Positions 8,351 through 15,455 of a stretch of 25,155 nucleotides of DNA are shown piece after piece (position 1 is the stretch's first letter; the number at the start of each line of letters is the position of its first letter). This DNA is from a virus. The notes under the pieces were generated by a model. That model saw nothing but the letters and a program-made list of their open reading frames with translations. It had not been told where the DNA came from and searched no databases. The position numbers were made by a program, and so were the translations under genes. The DNA lies in the IMG/VR virus record IMGVR_UViG_3300010885_023846, positions 1 to 25,155 of that record; one strand, 5' to 3'.

Positions 8351-9749
8351 TGAATTTTGAATCTCCTAAAAGTGCCTCCTGTCTATAAATCCACCCGCTT
8401 GAATATGCCATAAGTGAGGCGTATTCTTTTAATGCTTCACGTCCTTTACTTCTAACAACACGCCAAATATACGATGCTTTATACTTCTTTGTCTTTTGGA
8501 GTTCCACAAGTTCCGGCAAAGTGAGCTGAGTAAATTTCTTCCCTATAAATTTTTTTGGCACTACTTCAATCATTACACCTTCAATAACTGGTGCTTCTTT
8601 CTGCTCAAATACAAGTCCACAAAACTTACATACTTTAGCCGTAGCGTATAACATAGCCTCACATGAAGGGCAAGTTTTTACAGGTGCTGCACCTTCTTTT
8701 TTTTTCTTCTTTTCCTTTAGGCTCCATTCACGCGGTTCATTCCACATTCCATGTTGGTCATGGTTCATTCCAAAATCTAAAACGGTGAAGTGTGTTTTTT
8801 GGGCGTAAGGGCGCGAACCCCTCCCCAAACATTGCAGGAATAAAGGTAGTGAAAGTGTTTTCCGATTCATGATTACACATTCGATACTAGGCTCATCATA
8901 TCCGGTAGTAAGTATTCCGCAATTATTTAGGACAGGGAATAAACCTTTTGAGAATGCGGAAAGTATGCGCTCCCGTTCTGCTTTCGGGGTTTTTGATGTA
9001 ATAGATTCGCTAACTATTCCTTGTTCGTTAAACTCCTTCGCCATTGCATCGCTGTGTTCGATGTTCACGTTAAAAACAATAGTCTTTTTATTCGGTGTGC
9101 GCTTCTGCCATTCAGTTACAACTCCGCTGTAAAGTTTCCGCTTATTGAAGTGGTTAAAGAGCGATTCGTCTGTATATTCTTTTCCCTTAATTGTTAGGTC
9201 TGAAAAATCATCTACCATTTGGAATGCTTTACATTCGCACAAATAACCCTGTCCAACCAGTTCAGGTGTGTCTATTGTCTGTATTATTTCGGAGTAGTAT
9301 TTCGGAATGTGCTTTCCTATTGGTGTTGCTGTTGCTCCGATTACTCTCGCGGCCGGGTGTGTGTCGATTAGCTTTGTAAAATTTCCTTTATGTGCTTCGT
9401 CAATGATTATCAAATCAGGATATACATTATAGCCGCGTCTGTGTAGCGTTTCAATCATGGCTACTGTAACTATTGCTCGTTGGTCTATTGAGGCTGTATT
9501 TGCATTTACTATTTGAATCGGGATAGAATGCCGCTGTAATGCTTTGAATGTTTGCTCAAATAGTTCTACCCGGTCGGTCAAAATTAGGGTGCGCGTTCCT
9601 TTGTCGGCTGCCATTCGCACCATTTCAGAAAACACTACTGTTTTCCCGGCTCCTGTTGGTAGTGCTAAAATGATTCTTCGATGTCCGTTCTTAAAAGATT
9701 CGCGCAAATCGGAAATCGCTTCTTGTTGGTATGGTCTTAAATGTAGCAT
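8328..9749 (-). CDS. DEAH-box SF2 DNA helicase with C-terminal zinc motif
   Basis: The 473-residue protein begins LRPYQQEAISDLRES, the Q-motif-like start of ResIII/DEAD helicases. Walker A PTGAGKT is at 31-37, IIIDEAH at 114-120, GATATP at 138-143, and the motif VI arginines are in QCLGRGSRP at 306-314. A zinc knuckle follows a Lys-rich linker, with C360, C363, C374 and C377. An ATP-dependent duplex unwinding or remodelling role in phage replication is likely. It is the first gene after the repeat-rich spacer and is transcribed away from it. The C-terminal 90 residues after the zinc motif are not recognised. Confidence 0.88.
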   Translation of the reverse strand: MLHLRPYQQEAISDLRESFKNGHRRIILALPTGAGKTVVFSEMVRMAADKGTRTLILTDRVELFEQTFKALQRHSIPIQIVNANTASIDQRAIVTVAMIETLHRRGYNVYPDLIIIDEAHKGNFTKLIDTHPAARVIGATATPIGKHIPKYYSEIIQTIDTPELVGQGYLCECKAFQMVDDFSDLTIKGKEYTDESLFNHFNKRKLYSGVVTEWQKRTPNKKTIVFNVNIEHSDAMAKEFNEQGIVSESITSKTPKAERERILSAFSKGLFPVLNNCGILTTGYDEPSIECVIMNRKTLSLPLFLQCLGRGSRPYAQKTHFTVLDFGMNHDQHGMWNEPREWSLKEKKKKKEGAAPVKTCPSCEAMLYATAKVCKFCGLVFEQKEAPVIEGVMIEVVPKKFIGKKFTQLTLPELVELQKTKKYKASYIWRVVRSKGREALKEYASLMAYSSGWIYRQEALLGDSKFNDYAIRG

Positions 9750-9973
9750 ATTTTGGTTGAGTTTTTTGTAACGGGTGTAACTGGTTGTAACGGGTGTCTA
9801 AAATTCTAGTCGTTACACTATGAAAAACGGGCATTTGTAACGGGTGTAACTAGTTTTCTATTCAAAAGTTTTATATAATACACACACACATCATTATTTA
9901 TTATTGGCACACACATCATTATTTATTTAGTAACTCTAAAAAGTAGCGGTTACACCCGTTACACCCGTTACAC
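9750..9973. repeat. Repeat-rich spacer, candidate replication origin (TGTAACGGG iterons)
   Basis: This 224-bp spacer has no gene. Three plus-oriented copies of TGTAACGGGTGT occur at 9767-9778, 9786-9797 and 9836-9847, two of them extended to TGTAACGGGTGTAAC. A single GTTACAC lies at 9812-9818, and a run of the reverse form, GTTACACCCGTTACACCC plus GTTACAC, fills 9949-9973 just before the end of the primase-helicase gene. A separate 20-bp exact direct repeat, CACACACATCATTATTTATT, occurs at 9883-9902 and 9908-9927 in an AT-rich stretch. Iterons beside an AT-rich segment, between a primase-helicase and a helicase, are what an origin would look like. Transcriptional operators for the helicase are the alternative. 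Confidence 0.6.
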
Positions 9974-12145
9974 TTAAAACGGGTCAGGCTGATTATCAAT
10001 GGTTTGCGCATTTAGTGTATCAATTTTAATACAGGAATAGAATTTTCCAACTACTCCGTTTATGCGCGTCAATTTACATTCACCCAAAATAAATTTCAGT
10101 TCGATGCCAAACCTAGTCATGTTAATTATCTTCTGATGGGTCGAATTTTCGATGTAAGTTTTAATTTGAGTAGCTGTTAAATGTTCAACATATCCTGCTC
10201 CCTGCGATTCTGCTTTAAAGAACTGGGCAATCAACTCGCGTTCAAAAGGCATTTTTTCAAATACCAAGTTAGCGTTTGACAGTTCGGCAAGTTCCGATTT
10301 CGATAACTGCCATTCTTCGCCCGATTCATACGCTCTGACAATTTCCATAAACAATTCATCCTTATCAATAGCGTTATATCTATCGTGGTGAATATGTAGG
10401 ACGTTGACTGGTAAAATACGGGTGTTTCCAGTCGGGTCGTTTATAATATCAACTTCGTTCGATGTTCCGCAAAGCACTGCCAGGCGCTTAAAGTCCTCAT
10501 TATATTTACCGTAAGGAGCGCGAAGTGAGAAGGTATGTTTCGATGTGAGGTCTTTAAATCGCTTTTCATCATTACGGGTCTTTCCTCCCATTTCATCATC
10601 CATAAGTATCAACTTTTGACACATGAGAATTTCATCGTCCTTTTCGCGGTCAAGTTTACTTTCGGCATAATATCTTTTAAGTGCTGAAGGTAGCAACCTC
10701 CGAAACCATTCTGTTTTGCCTGTGTTTTGCCCACCTACCAAAGAAAGGACCGAGCGCACCGGGATGCCGTCATAAGCAGCGATTAAACCAATTAGCCATT
10801 TACGGATATAAATATTGGCGCATGGTGTATCTGTTTCAATCGTATCAATTAGCGCGTCTATCTGCCCGCTATTCGTTCGGTGGCGGTTACGTTCGATGTA
10901 TTCCGTTATTGGATTAAATATTTGAATGTGGTCTGAAAAGATTACTGATTCGATTAAGTCTTTTGTAACGTCCTTTGAATTAAAGAACATACGCCCTCGA
11001 AGATAGATAGTGTTAAGACGTTCTTTTTTCACCTCCGTTCCTGCCTCCTCAATCATCTTAGTTATGCTATTAATACGGATAGGATGGTTTAACATTATCC
11101 AATCTATCAAAGCCGGGATAAGTTCTTCAGGTGTTTTGGCTAACTTATTTACCTCAATATCTTCACGCTTCATTACTTCGGCTGTGATTATTGCGGCATC
11201 GCTTTCGGATATGTTTTCCATTTCTACCAACTGCTTTGCTATACCTTCGCTACTTCGCCCGTTCTTTTTCCCCATTGCCGCAACCTGCACCGCCCGTTTA
11301 TTTTCTTTTGGCAGTTCGATGCCATGCTGTTTAAGTAGGTAGTAAAAGGTTCCAACGGTTATACCTTTGTTTTTTTCACGGGCGCAATAATTAAACTGTG
11401 TATCGCATTGGCTTTCGCTGTATTTATCAGATGTGCTGCATAACGCATGATAATAGGCGCGTCCACCTTCGCCAAAGCCATTAGCCAAAGCAAAGCCTAA
11501 TTTTAAATAACTGTCATAGTCCGGTGCTATGTTTATTCTTCGTTCGGTTACGGTTCTAATCAACTCCTCAACTTTGTTTTGCGGAATAATTAACGGTAGC
11601 GATTTCTGTTTAGTAGGTTTTTCAACGGCGCATTTAGCCTTTAGCGATTTGTCATTAGTGAATATTTCAGGGTCATGCGAAACAAAACGGAGCGATGCCA
11701 CATTCTTAGGCGCAGGGTCGGAAGTAATACCGAATTTTGCATAGTAATAACTTGCCAACCAGTTATAGCTTTCAACGTGTTTATCCGGATTAACCTTTGC
11801 AATTATGGCAAGTCCTTTTCCAGTTACAGAAAGAAACAGCGCGTAGGTGTACGGGTCGGCTGCAAGTTCTGATTTGTCGGTATAGTTATCAATATCAATA
11901 CAGATAAACCCGCTATGCTTTATTAGCTTGTCTTTATCGCGCTCTTTAAATAGCCCTGCAATAGTTACGGATGGAAGTGTGCGCTTTAGTTTATCGCGTG
12001 TAGCTTTGTCCGGTGCATTGCGAATAGGTTCAACCAACTCGCTCCACGTTCCGTATTTAACGGCTGAAATAAATTCGGTTATAGTAGTTGCACCTGTTGA
12101 AAGATGTGGCTTTTCACGAAAGCCTATAAAAGTTGAAATATCCAT
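9974..12145 (-). CDS. VirE/BT4734-type primase-helicase (AEP-like plus D5/SF3-like ATPase)
   Basis: Counting from the preferred start, ATG 12145-12143 (MDISTFIGFREKP), the protein has 723 residues. An upstream ATG at 12211 adds 22 residues that lie over a hairpin, so I prefer the internal start. The N-terminal part has FICIDIDNY (DxD) and LSVTGKGLAI, matching the BT4734-like/AEP-type primase pattern. A PriCT-2-like YDSYLKLGFALANGFGEGGR segment follows. The VirE-type ATPase has Walker A GGQNTGKT at about 471-478 and Walker B LILMDDE at about 512-518. It should synthesise primers and unwind DNA at the fork. The SSB-like gene lies upstream and the repeat spacer begins at its stop codon, consistent with a replication module. 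Confidence 0.85.
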   Translation of the reverse strand: MDISTFIGFREKPHLSTGATTITEFISAVKYGTWSELVEPIRNAPDKATRDKLKRTLPSVTIAGLFKERDKDKLIKHSGFICIDIDNYTDKSELAADPYTYALFLSVTGKGLAIIAKVNPDKHVESYNWLASYYYAKFGITSDPAPKNVASLRFVSHDPEIFTNDKSLKAKCAVEKPTKQKSLPLIIPQNKVEELIRTVTERRINIAPDYDSYLKLGFALANGFGEGGRAYYHALCSTSDKYSESQCDTQFNYCAREKNKGITVGTFYYLLKQHGIELPKENKRAVQVAAMGKKNGRSSEGIAKQLVEMENISESDAAIITAEVMKREDIEVNKLAKTPEELIPALIDWIMLNHPIRINSITKMIEEAGTEVKKERLNTIYLRGRMFFNSKDVTKDLIESVIFSDHIQIFNPITEYIERNRHRTNSGQIDALIDTIETDTPCANIYIRKWLIGLIAAYDGIPVRSVLSLVGGQNTGKTEWFRRLLPSALKRYYAESKLDREKDDEILMCQKLILMDDEMGGKTRNDEKRFKDLTSKHTFSLRAPYGKYNEDFKRLAVLCGTSNEVDIINDPTGNTRILPVNVLHIHHDRYNAIDKDELFMEIVRAYESGEEWQLSKSELAELSNANLVFEKMPFERELIAQFFKAESQGAGYVEHLTATQIKTYIENSTHQKIINMTRFGIELKFILGECKLTRINGVVGKFYSCIKIDTLNAQTIDNQPDPF

Positions 12146-12157
12146 GTAGGGAAAGAA

Positions 12158-12207
12158 GCCCCGAAGCGAAAGCCCACAGGAGTAAGCTATGGTTTCGACA
12201 ACGGGGC
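12158..12207 (-). promoter_or_regulatory. Imperfect stem-loop in the leader of the primase-helicase gene
   Basis: On the minus strand GCCCCGTTGTCGAAACC (12207-12191) faces GGGCTTTCGCTTCGGGGC (12175-12158) across a 15-base loop. The six outer pairs are perfect, there is an internal bulge, and CGAAA/TTTCG pairs inside. The structure ends 12 bases before the preferred ATG. It is followed by no T-run, so a terminator is unlikely; translational control or an attenuator-like role is possible. Confidence 0.4.
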
Positions 12208-12244
12208 ACATAAATTTGTAAAGTCATCTTACTCATGACGTATG

Positions 12245-12252
12245 CAAATATA
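12245..12252 (-). promoter_or_regulatory. Candidate Bacteroidota -7 element upstream of primase-helicase
   Basis: The minus strand reads TATATTTG at 12252-12245, an exact match to TAnnTTTG. No clear TTG lies 19-21 bases further upstream, so the -33 element is weak. Initiation would fall near 12235-12240, giving a leader of about 90 bases before ATG 12145 that contains the stem-loop. Confidence 0.35.
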
Positions 12253-12256
12253 AGAA

Positions 12257-12547
12257 TTAAAACGGTAAATCTCCGTCCCATTCTTTCGTTTCCTTCACCT
12301 CACTTGCCGCGTCCGATGCTGTGCGGGTGGGAGTAGATTCGGCTTTCGGTGTAGGCTTCCAGTCATCTACTTTGACGTAATGAGTTTCACCGTATTTGCC
12401 AGGTTCTTTCCGTTTGCATAATTCAAAATTAAAATATCCTTTCTCGTTTGTGTGTTTCTGAATTTCCGCAATAACCTTTTCGGCATTGCCTGAAAGTTTG
12501 ATTGAGAATTTAGATTCCTTGCCGTTGATGCTGATGTAGTCTGCCAT
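12257..12547 (-). CDS. SSB-like protein with acidic DLPF tail
   Basis: The 96-residue protein begins MADYISINGKESKFSIKLSG and ends in a low-complexity Thr/Ala/Glu linker followed by EWDGDLPF. That terminal peptide has the form of the SSB C-terminal tip (acidic residues then D-L/I-P-F), which recruits replication partners. The short N-terminal strand pattern (FSIKLSG, YFNFELCKRK, THYVKVDDW) could be a small OB-like or similar ssDNA-binding fold, but it lacks the classical SSB signature. It lies upstream of the primase-helicase gene, on the same strand. A phage SSB or an SSB mimic that docks on host proteins are both possible; the tip motif is the strongest evidence. Confidence 0.6.
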   Translation of the reverse strand: MADYISINGKESKFSIKLSGNAEKVIAEIQKHTNEKGYFNFELCKRKEPGKYGETHYVKVDDWKPTPKAESTPTRTASDAASEVKETKEWDGDLPF

Positions 12548-12550
12548 TGT

Positions 12551-12703
12551 TTATTGTTTTAATTTTTTACGTTCTAAAATAAGTTGTTTATACAGTTCAC
12601 CTGCTTCATGGTTATGCCTTAACTCTAACGCCTTTACATAGGCTAATTCGAGCCGCCTGATAAAAGCAGATTGTGTTTCGGAGGGGTTGATTGTTAGTTG
12701 CAT
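12551..12703 (-). CDS. Small helical protein of unknown function
   Basis: From ATG 12703-12701 this is a 50-residue protein (MQLTINPSETQSAFIRRLEL), followed by a charged helix ending LILERKKLKQ. An in-frame ATG at 12733 would add ten residues. I prefer the internal start because it overlaps the stop of a 25-codon frame as ATGCAACTAA. It stops 3 bases before the SSB-like gene and probably shares its transcript. No motif is recognised. Confidence 0.45.
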   Translation of the reverse strand: MQLTINPSETQSAFIRRLELAYVKALELRHNHEAGELYKQLILERKKLKQ

Positions 12704-12771
12704 ATTATTTCGTATTCGGTTATATCCTCGCATGGCAGTATCATGCCGTAGATTAGGCAGAAGTCTGTCAT
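12694..12771 (-). CDS. Very small coupled ORF (25 codons)
   Basis: This frame begins at ATG 12771-12769, overlapping the TGA of the upstream gene in an ATGA junction, and its TAA overlaps the next gene start (ATGCAACTAA). The product (MTDFCLIYGMILPCEDITEY then EIICN) has three Cys and no known motif. The head-to-tail overlaps with both neighbours are the only evidence that it is translated; chance is not excluded. Confidence 0.3.
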   Translation of the reverse strand: MTDFCLIYGMILPCEDITEYEIICN

Positions 12772-12971
12772 GGTTTTACAAGTTGAATGGTTACACCAAT
12801 ATCGGTAGTGCTAACTGTCAATCTTTTACCGTGCCGCTTTCCATATTGTCGGGCGGCATTGGCGATGCTGATTCTATTTGTGTAAGATGTTTCGGCTATT
12901 ATCAAAGGCTTTCTAGCTGTGATAGTATCGAACGGATAAAAGAGCGGTCTGTATTTTCGTATTGCTTTCAT
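12768..12971 (-). CDS. Small basic protein, possibly DNA-binding
   Basis: The 67-residue protein starts MKAIRKYRPLFYPFDTITAR and has a basic central segment, SIANAARQYGKRHGKRLTVS, then a hydrophobic end (TIQLVKP). The ISIANAARQYGK stretch could be a short helix of a DNA-binding fold, but this is weak. It is the first gene of the minus-strand replication block. It faces the plus-strand early promoter across a 198-bp divergent spacer, a typical place for a regulator. No family is recognised. Confidence 0.45.
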   Translation of the reverse strand: MKAIRKYRPLFYPFDTITARKPLIIAETSYTNRISIANAARQYGKRHGKRLTVSTTDIGVTIQLVKP

Positions 12972-13087
12972 GGATGCAATAATACGAAATAAAATTTAAA
13001 ATATTTGGCAAAATGTTTTCCACACTATTTTCCATTGGTAAATGTTTATAACTTTGGCTAAAATTATGGTACACCAAACAAAATAAA

Positions 13088-13128
13088 CGAACAAACATTT
13101 GGTTGTTTCGTAAACGTCCGTATATTTG
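13088..13128 (+). promoter_or_regulatory. Early promoter with Bacteroidota -33/-7 elements and overlapping inverted repeat
   Basis: TTTG at 13098-13101 is separated by 19 bases from TATATTTG at 13121-13128, an exact match to TAnnTTTG at the expected spacing. It lies about 40 bases upstream of the first plus-strand ORF (13170). CGAACAAAC (13088-13096) and GTTGTTTCG (13102-13110) form an inverted repeat with 7 of 9 pairs that overlaps the -33 element, a plausible operator position. Confidence 0.6.
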
Positions 13129-13169
13129 CACTGTCAACGCAATGAAGCGGTGGAGAAAAACAAAACAAA

Positions 13170-13346
13170 ATGACAACTTTAAACGAATCAATAACAGACG
13201 CAAAAAAAATAATGACAGCAAACAACTTGCCATTTGCTACGATTTGGAAGACTGGTAAATCATACGGATTCAACTTTGAAAAGCAAGCAATAGGATTTAC
13301 TACAACACAATGCGGAGTAAAAAGAACGGTAGTTGCAACTGTATAA
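13170..13346 (+). CDS. Small early protein, unknown function
   Basis: A 58-residue frame starts at ATG 13170 (MTTLNESITDAKKIM) and stops at TAA 13344-13346. The residues ATIWKTGKSYGFNFEKQA and a basic end (GVKRTVVATV) suggest a small folded, possibly nucleic-acid-binding protein. It is the first frame after the consensus promoter and so likely the first early gene made. I recognise no family. Confidence 0.5.
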   Translation: MTTLNESITDAKKIMTANNLPFATIWKTGKSYGFNFEKQAIGFTTTQCGVKRTVVATV

Positions 13347-13347
13347 C

Positions 13348-13419
13348 ATGAAAAAACCCAATCCCAGCCAACATACCCCCGTTAAAAGAAACGGGGGCAT
13401 CGGGTGCAAATCAAAATAG
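13348..13419 (+). CDS. Possible 23-residue ORF over a hairpin
   Basis: ATG 13348 begins one base after the preceding stop and the frame ends at TAG 13417-13419 (MKKPNPSQHTPVKRNGG then IGCKSK). It spans the perfect stem at 13376-13397, so the region may serve as an RNA structure rather than as a gene. The evidence for translation is only the close spacing. Confidence 0.2.
   Translation: MKKPNPSQHTPVKRNGGIGCKSK
13376..13397 (+). terminator. Perfect GC-rich stem-loop, possible early attenuator/terminator
   Basis: CCCCCGTT (13376-13383) pairs perfectly with AACGGGGG (13390-13397) across the six-base loop AAAAGA. No T-run follows, so it does not look like a classic intrinsic terminator. It may pause polymerase, protect the RNA, or reduce expression of the downstream early genes. 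Confidence 0.4.
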
Positions 13420-13465
13420 TATTATCAAACCAAATTTTAGAAATCATAAAAATCAATCCAACAAC

Positions 13466-13675
13466 ATGAAACAGCACGACTTCACTCAACACAGCACCAA
13501 GCAACTATTCGCCCTCAGACGCCAAATGAAATCCGTAACACAGAACCCGAATTGTAATATCTTGGAAGTTCCCGTTTTGGCAACAATCGCTCAAATAGGC
13601 GCTGAACTTGCCACACGCGGTTTGACTTCGATAATCAGACGTGAAACAATTTTCATCACTAACTCGTTAAACTAA
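13466..13675 (+). CDS. Small early protein, unknown function
   Basis: The 69-residue protein begins MKQHDFTQHSTKQLFALRRQ and has a basic N-terminal helix followed by a hydrophobic helix (VLATIAQIGAELATRGL) and a strand (TIFITNSL). No signature is recognised. It lies in the string of tiny plus-strand early ORFs after the consensus promoter and is followed three bases later by the next ATG. Confidence 0.5.
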   Translation: MKQHDFTQHSTKQLFALRRQMKSVTQNPNCNILEVPVLATIAQIGAELATRGLTSIIRRETIFITNSLN

Positions 13676-13677
13676 CC

Positions 13678-13782
13678 ATGCGAAAAGATTCAATCCTAAC
13701 CACCGACCAAGTAGCCGACATTGTTTTAATCCAACTCGCGCTGTTTATACTTGAACTAACTTTTTACCTTAATAAATTTTAA
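13678..13782 (+). CDS. Tiny hydrophobic early peptide (34 aa)
   Basis: ATG 13678 opens a 34-codon frame: a polar start (MRKDSILTTDQVADI) followed by IVLIQLALFILELTFYL and NKF. The second half is one hydrophobic helix, probably membrane-inserted. The start lies just after the previous stop. It looks like a genuine small early phage protein, such as a host-membrane effector, but no family is known to me. Confidence 0.45.
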   Translation: MRKDSILTTDQVADIVLIQLALFILELTFYLNKF

Positions 13783-13791
13783 ACAAACAAA

Positions 13792-14061
13792 ATGAAAATC
13801 AAACTAAAAGTAGAAACGGAAATCGAAAAGGAAATCACTTTCCCTTACTTTCTAAAAATGGATTCAGGCACTTATGTAGCCTATTTAAATCAGGACAAAA
13901 CATTAATAGTTAGGGATAGCTCAATAGATTGGTATAGCCAATTTATGGAAACCTATATCTGCGATGCCGAACATATCGAAATCACAGCGGAGGAATTCAC
14001 GCGCAGATATGACCGAATTCTTGAATTTTTACAGTCTTTTAAATCACAGTTCTTTAAATAA
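13792..14061 (+). CDS. Early protein of unknown function
   Basis: The 89-residue protein starts MKIKLKVETEIEKEITFPYF and continues with DSGTYVAYLNQDKTLIV and DAEHIEITAEEFTRRYDRI. The pattern is a beta-meander followed by a C-terminal helix. It is acidic and soluble, and no motif is recognised. It lies 7 bases before the ERF gene, so it is likely part of the same recombination-related transcript. Confidence 0.55.
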   Translation: MKIKLKVETEIEKEITFPYFLKMDSGTYVAYLNQDKTLIVRDSSIDWYSQFMETYICDAEHIEITAEEFTRRYDRILEFLQSFKSQFFK

Positions 14062-14068
14062 ATAAACA

Positions 14069-14635
14069 ATGGAAAATTCATCAACACTAACTAAAATTGC
14101 CCCTGCACTGGTAAAGGCCCAATCTGAAATGAGTAATGCGGTGAAGGATAGCAAAAACCCTTTTTTCAAATCTTCCTACGCTGATATTAACAGCGTTAGG
14201 GAGGCTTGCATCCCTTCACTCAATAAGCATGGAATAACAGCTTTGCAGCCTACCGTTTACCGCGATGGCAAATCATTTGTTCAAACATTACTACTTCACG
14301 AATCTGGTGAGTATATTTCTTCGCTTACCGAAATTATTTGCAATAAACAAAATGATGCACAATCTCATGGGTCAGGTGTATCGTATGCGCGGAGATACGG
14401 TTTGCAAAGTATGTGTAATTTGGGCAGTTCAGATGACGATGGAAATGAGGCAAGCGCACCAGCACCGGCTAAACCTTCCACAGATAAGGCATGGCTAAAC
14501 AAAGGAACGGACGAATGGAAGAATGCCGTAAATGCCCTGCTAAAAGGCACACACACAATCGAGGACGTTAAAAAGAAGTATTCTTTATCAAAGCCGAATG
14601 AAACCGAATTATTAACCTTAACAACTAAAAAATAA
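14069..14635 (+). CDS. erf: ERF-family single-strand annealing recombinase
   Basis: The 188-residue protein has the family layout: an N-terminal helix with LVKAQSEMSNAVKDSKNPFF, the YADINSVREACIP helix, and the conserved block GSGVSYARRYGLQSM at residues 101-115 followed by acidic SSDDDGNEA. ERF-type proteins (P22 Erf, Rad52-like superfamily) bind ssDNA and pair complementary strands, which helps circularise or recombine phage genomes. The C-terminal Pro/Ala linker and final short domain may contact partner proteins. Its neighbours in the plus-strand operon are a small protein upstream and the DGQHRL protein downstream, matching a recombination module. Confidence 0.85.
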   Translation: MENSSTLTKIAPALVKAQSEMSNAVKDSKNPFFKSSYADINSVREACIPSLNKHGITALQPTVYRDGKSFVQTLLLHESGEYISSLTEIICNKQNDAQSHGSGVSYARRYGLQSMCNLGSSDDDGNEASAPAPAKPSTDKAWLNKGTDEWKNAVNALLKGTHTIEDVKKKYSLSKPNETELLTLTTKK

Positions 14636-14642
14636 AAACAAA

Positions 14643-15446
14643 ATGAAAGCAAACGTAATAACATCAACAATAAAGTTGACACCAAAGATGGCAATGGATT
14701 TTCTTTCAAATAATAATGCTAATAGGCATGTTGACGAAAGATTGGTTTTAAAATATTGCAATGACATTATAAATGGTAACTGGCAAATGAATGGTGAAAC
14801 CATTAAAATAGCACATGATGGAACTGTGTTAGATGGGCAACATAGACTTAAAGCAGTTGTAAAATCTGCAATGCCAATAGATACACTATTGGTAATTGGT
14901 TTAGAAAGAAATGCTATAAACACAATAGATACTGGCAAGCCTCGAAGCGCATCAAATCTATTTCAAATAAATATGATAAGCAACTCAACAAATGTAGCTT
15001 CATCAATATCAAAGTATTTGGGATTGTGTAAAGGTTCTAAAAATGTTGCTACCGTATCTAAGCGAGATATGAGAATTACAAATAGCGATATTCTAAATGA
15101 GTATAATCTTAACCCTGAATTTTGGCAAAATACAGTCAGGTGTGGCACTGTGTATTATACAAAATGGTTTAGAATTATTTCACCTTCCGATTATTCAGCT
15201 TTGTATTCTTTTTTTAGAACTAAATACGATGCATCATTTGTTGATATTTTCTTTGATTCTATTGTTGAAAGAACTGGAATTGGCTCATTGCTATTTGAAA
15301 AACTAATGAGAGATTACAACTCTAAATACAAAATGGCAGGCAATGAAAAGACTGCATTGATAATAAAAGCATTCAATTACTATGTGTCAGGTAATTTGCC
15401 AAAGGTTCTAAAGTTCTCAAAAGAAGAATATTTCCCAACTATCTAA
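14643..15446 (+). CDS. ParB-like (DGQHRL) protein of unknown role
   Basis: The 267-residue protein carries WQMNGETIKIAHDGTVLDGQ followed by HRLKAV, so DGQHRL is at about 64-69. This is the hallmark of the ParB/sulfiredoxin-like nuclease-type fold and of DGQHR-domain proteins. The rest is helical, with RSASNLFQI and a long C-terminal half not recognised. The codons look more AT-rich than its ERF and Gp157 neighbours, suggesting separate acquisition. Its start is 7 bases after the ERF stop. Known relatives are nicking or DNA-partition-type proteins, and a role in DNA modification or host-chromosome interference is possible but not shown. Confidence 0.6.
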   Translation: MKANVITSTIKLTPKMAMDFLSNNNANRHVDERLVLKYCNDIINGNWQMNGETIKIAHDGTVLDGQHRLKAVVKSAMPIDTLLVIGLERNAINTIDTGKPRSASNLFQINMISNSTNVASSISKYLGLCKGSKNVATVSKRDMRITNSDILNEYNLNPEFWQNTVRCGTVYYTKWFRIISPSDYSALYSFFRTKYDASFVDIFFDSIVERTGIGSLLFEKLMRDYNSKYKMAGNEKTALIIKAFNYYVSGNLPKVLKFSKEEYFPTI

Positions 15447-15455
15447 ACTAACATA

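Noticed and set aside
9881-9928. Possible CRISPR-like repeats (20 bp, 25-bp period)
   Set aside because: Only two copies with a 5-base spacer, which is far too short; it is a simple direct repeat.
12146-12211. Primase-helicase start at 12211
   Set aside because: VirE/BT4734-type proteins begin close to the MDISTFIGF-like segment, and the extra 22 codons are the leader hairpin.
12972-13169. Additional genes in the 198-bp divergent spacer
   Set aside because: Open frames there are short, hydrophobic antisense readings that cross the promoter; none has a coherent protein pattern.
13376-13397. Classical rho-independent terminator
   Set aside because: The stem is strong but no T-run follows on either strand, so it is listed only as a possible attenuator.
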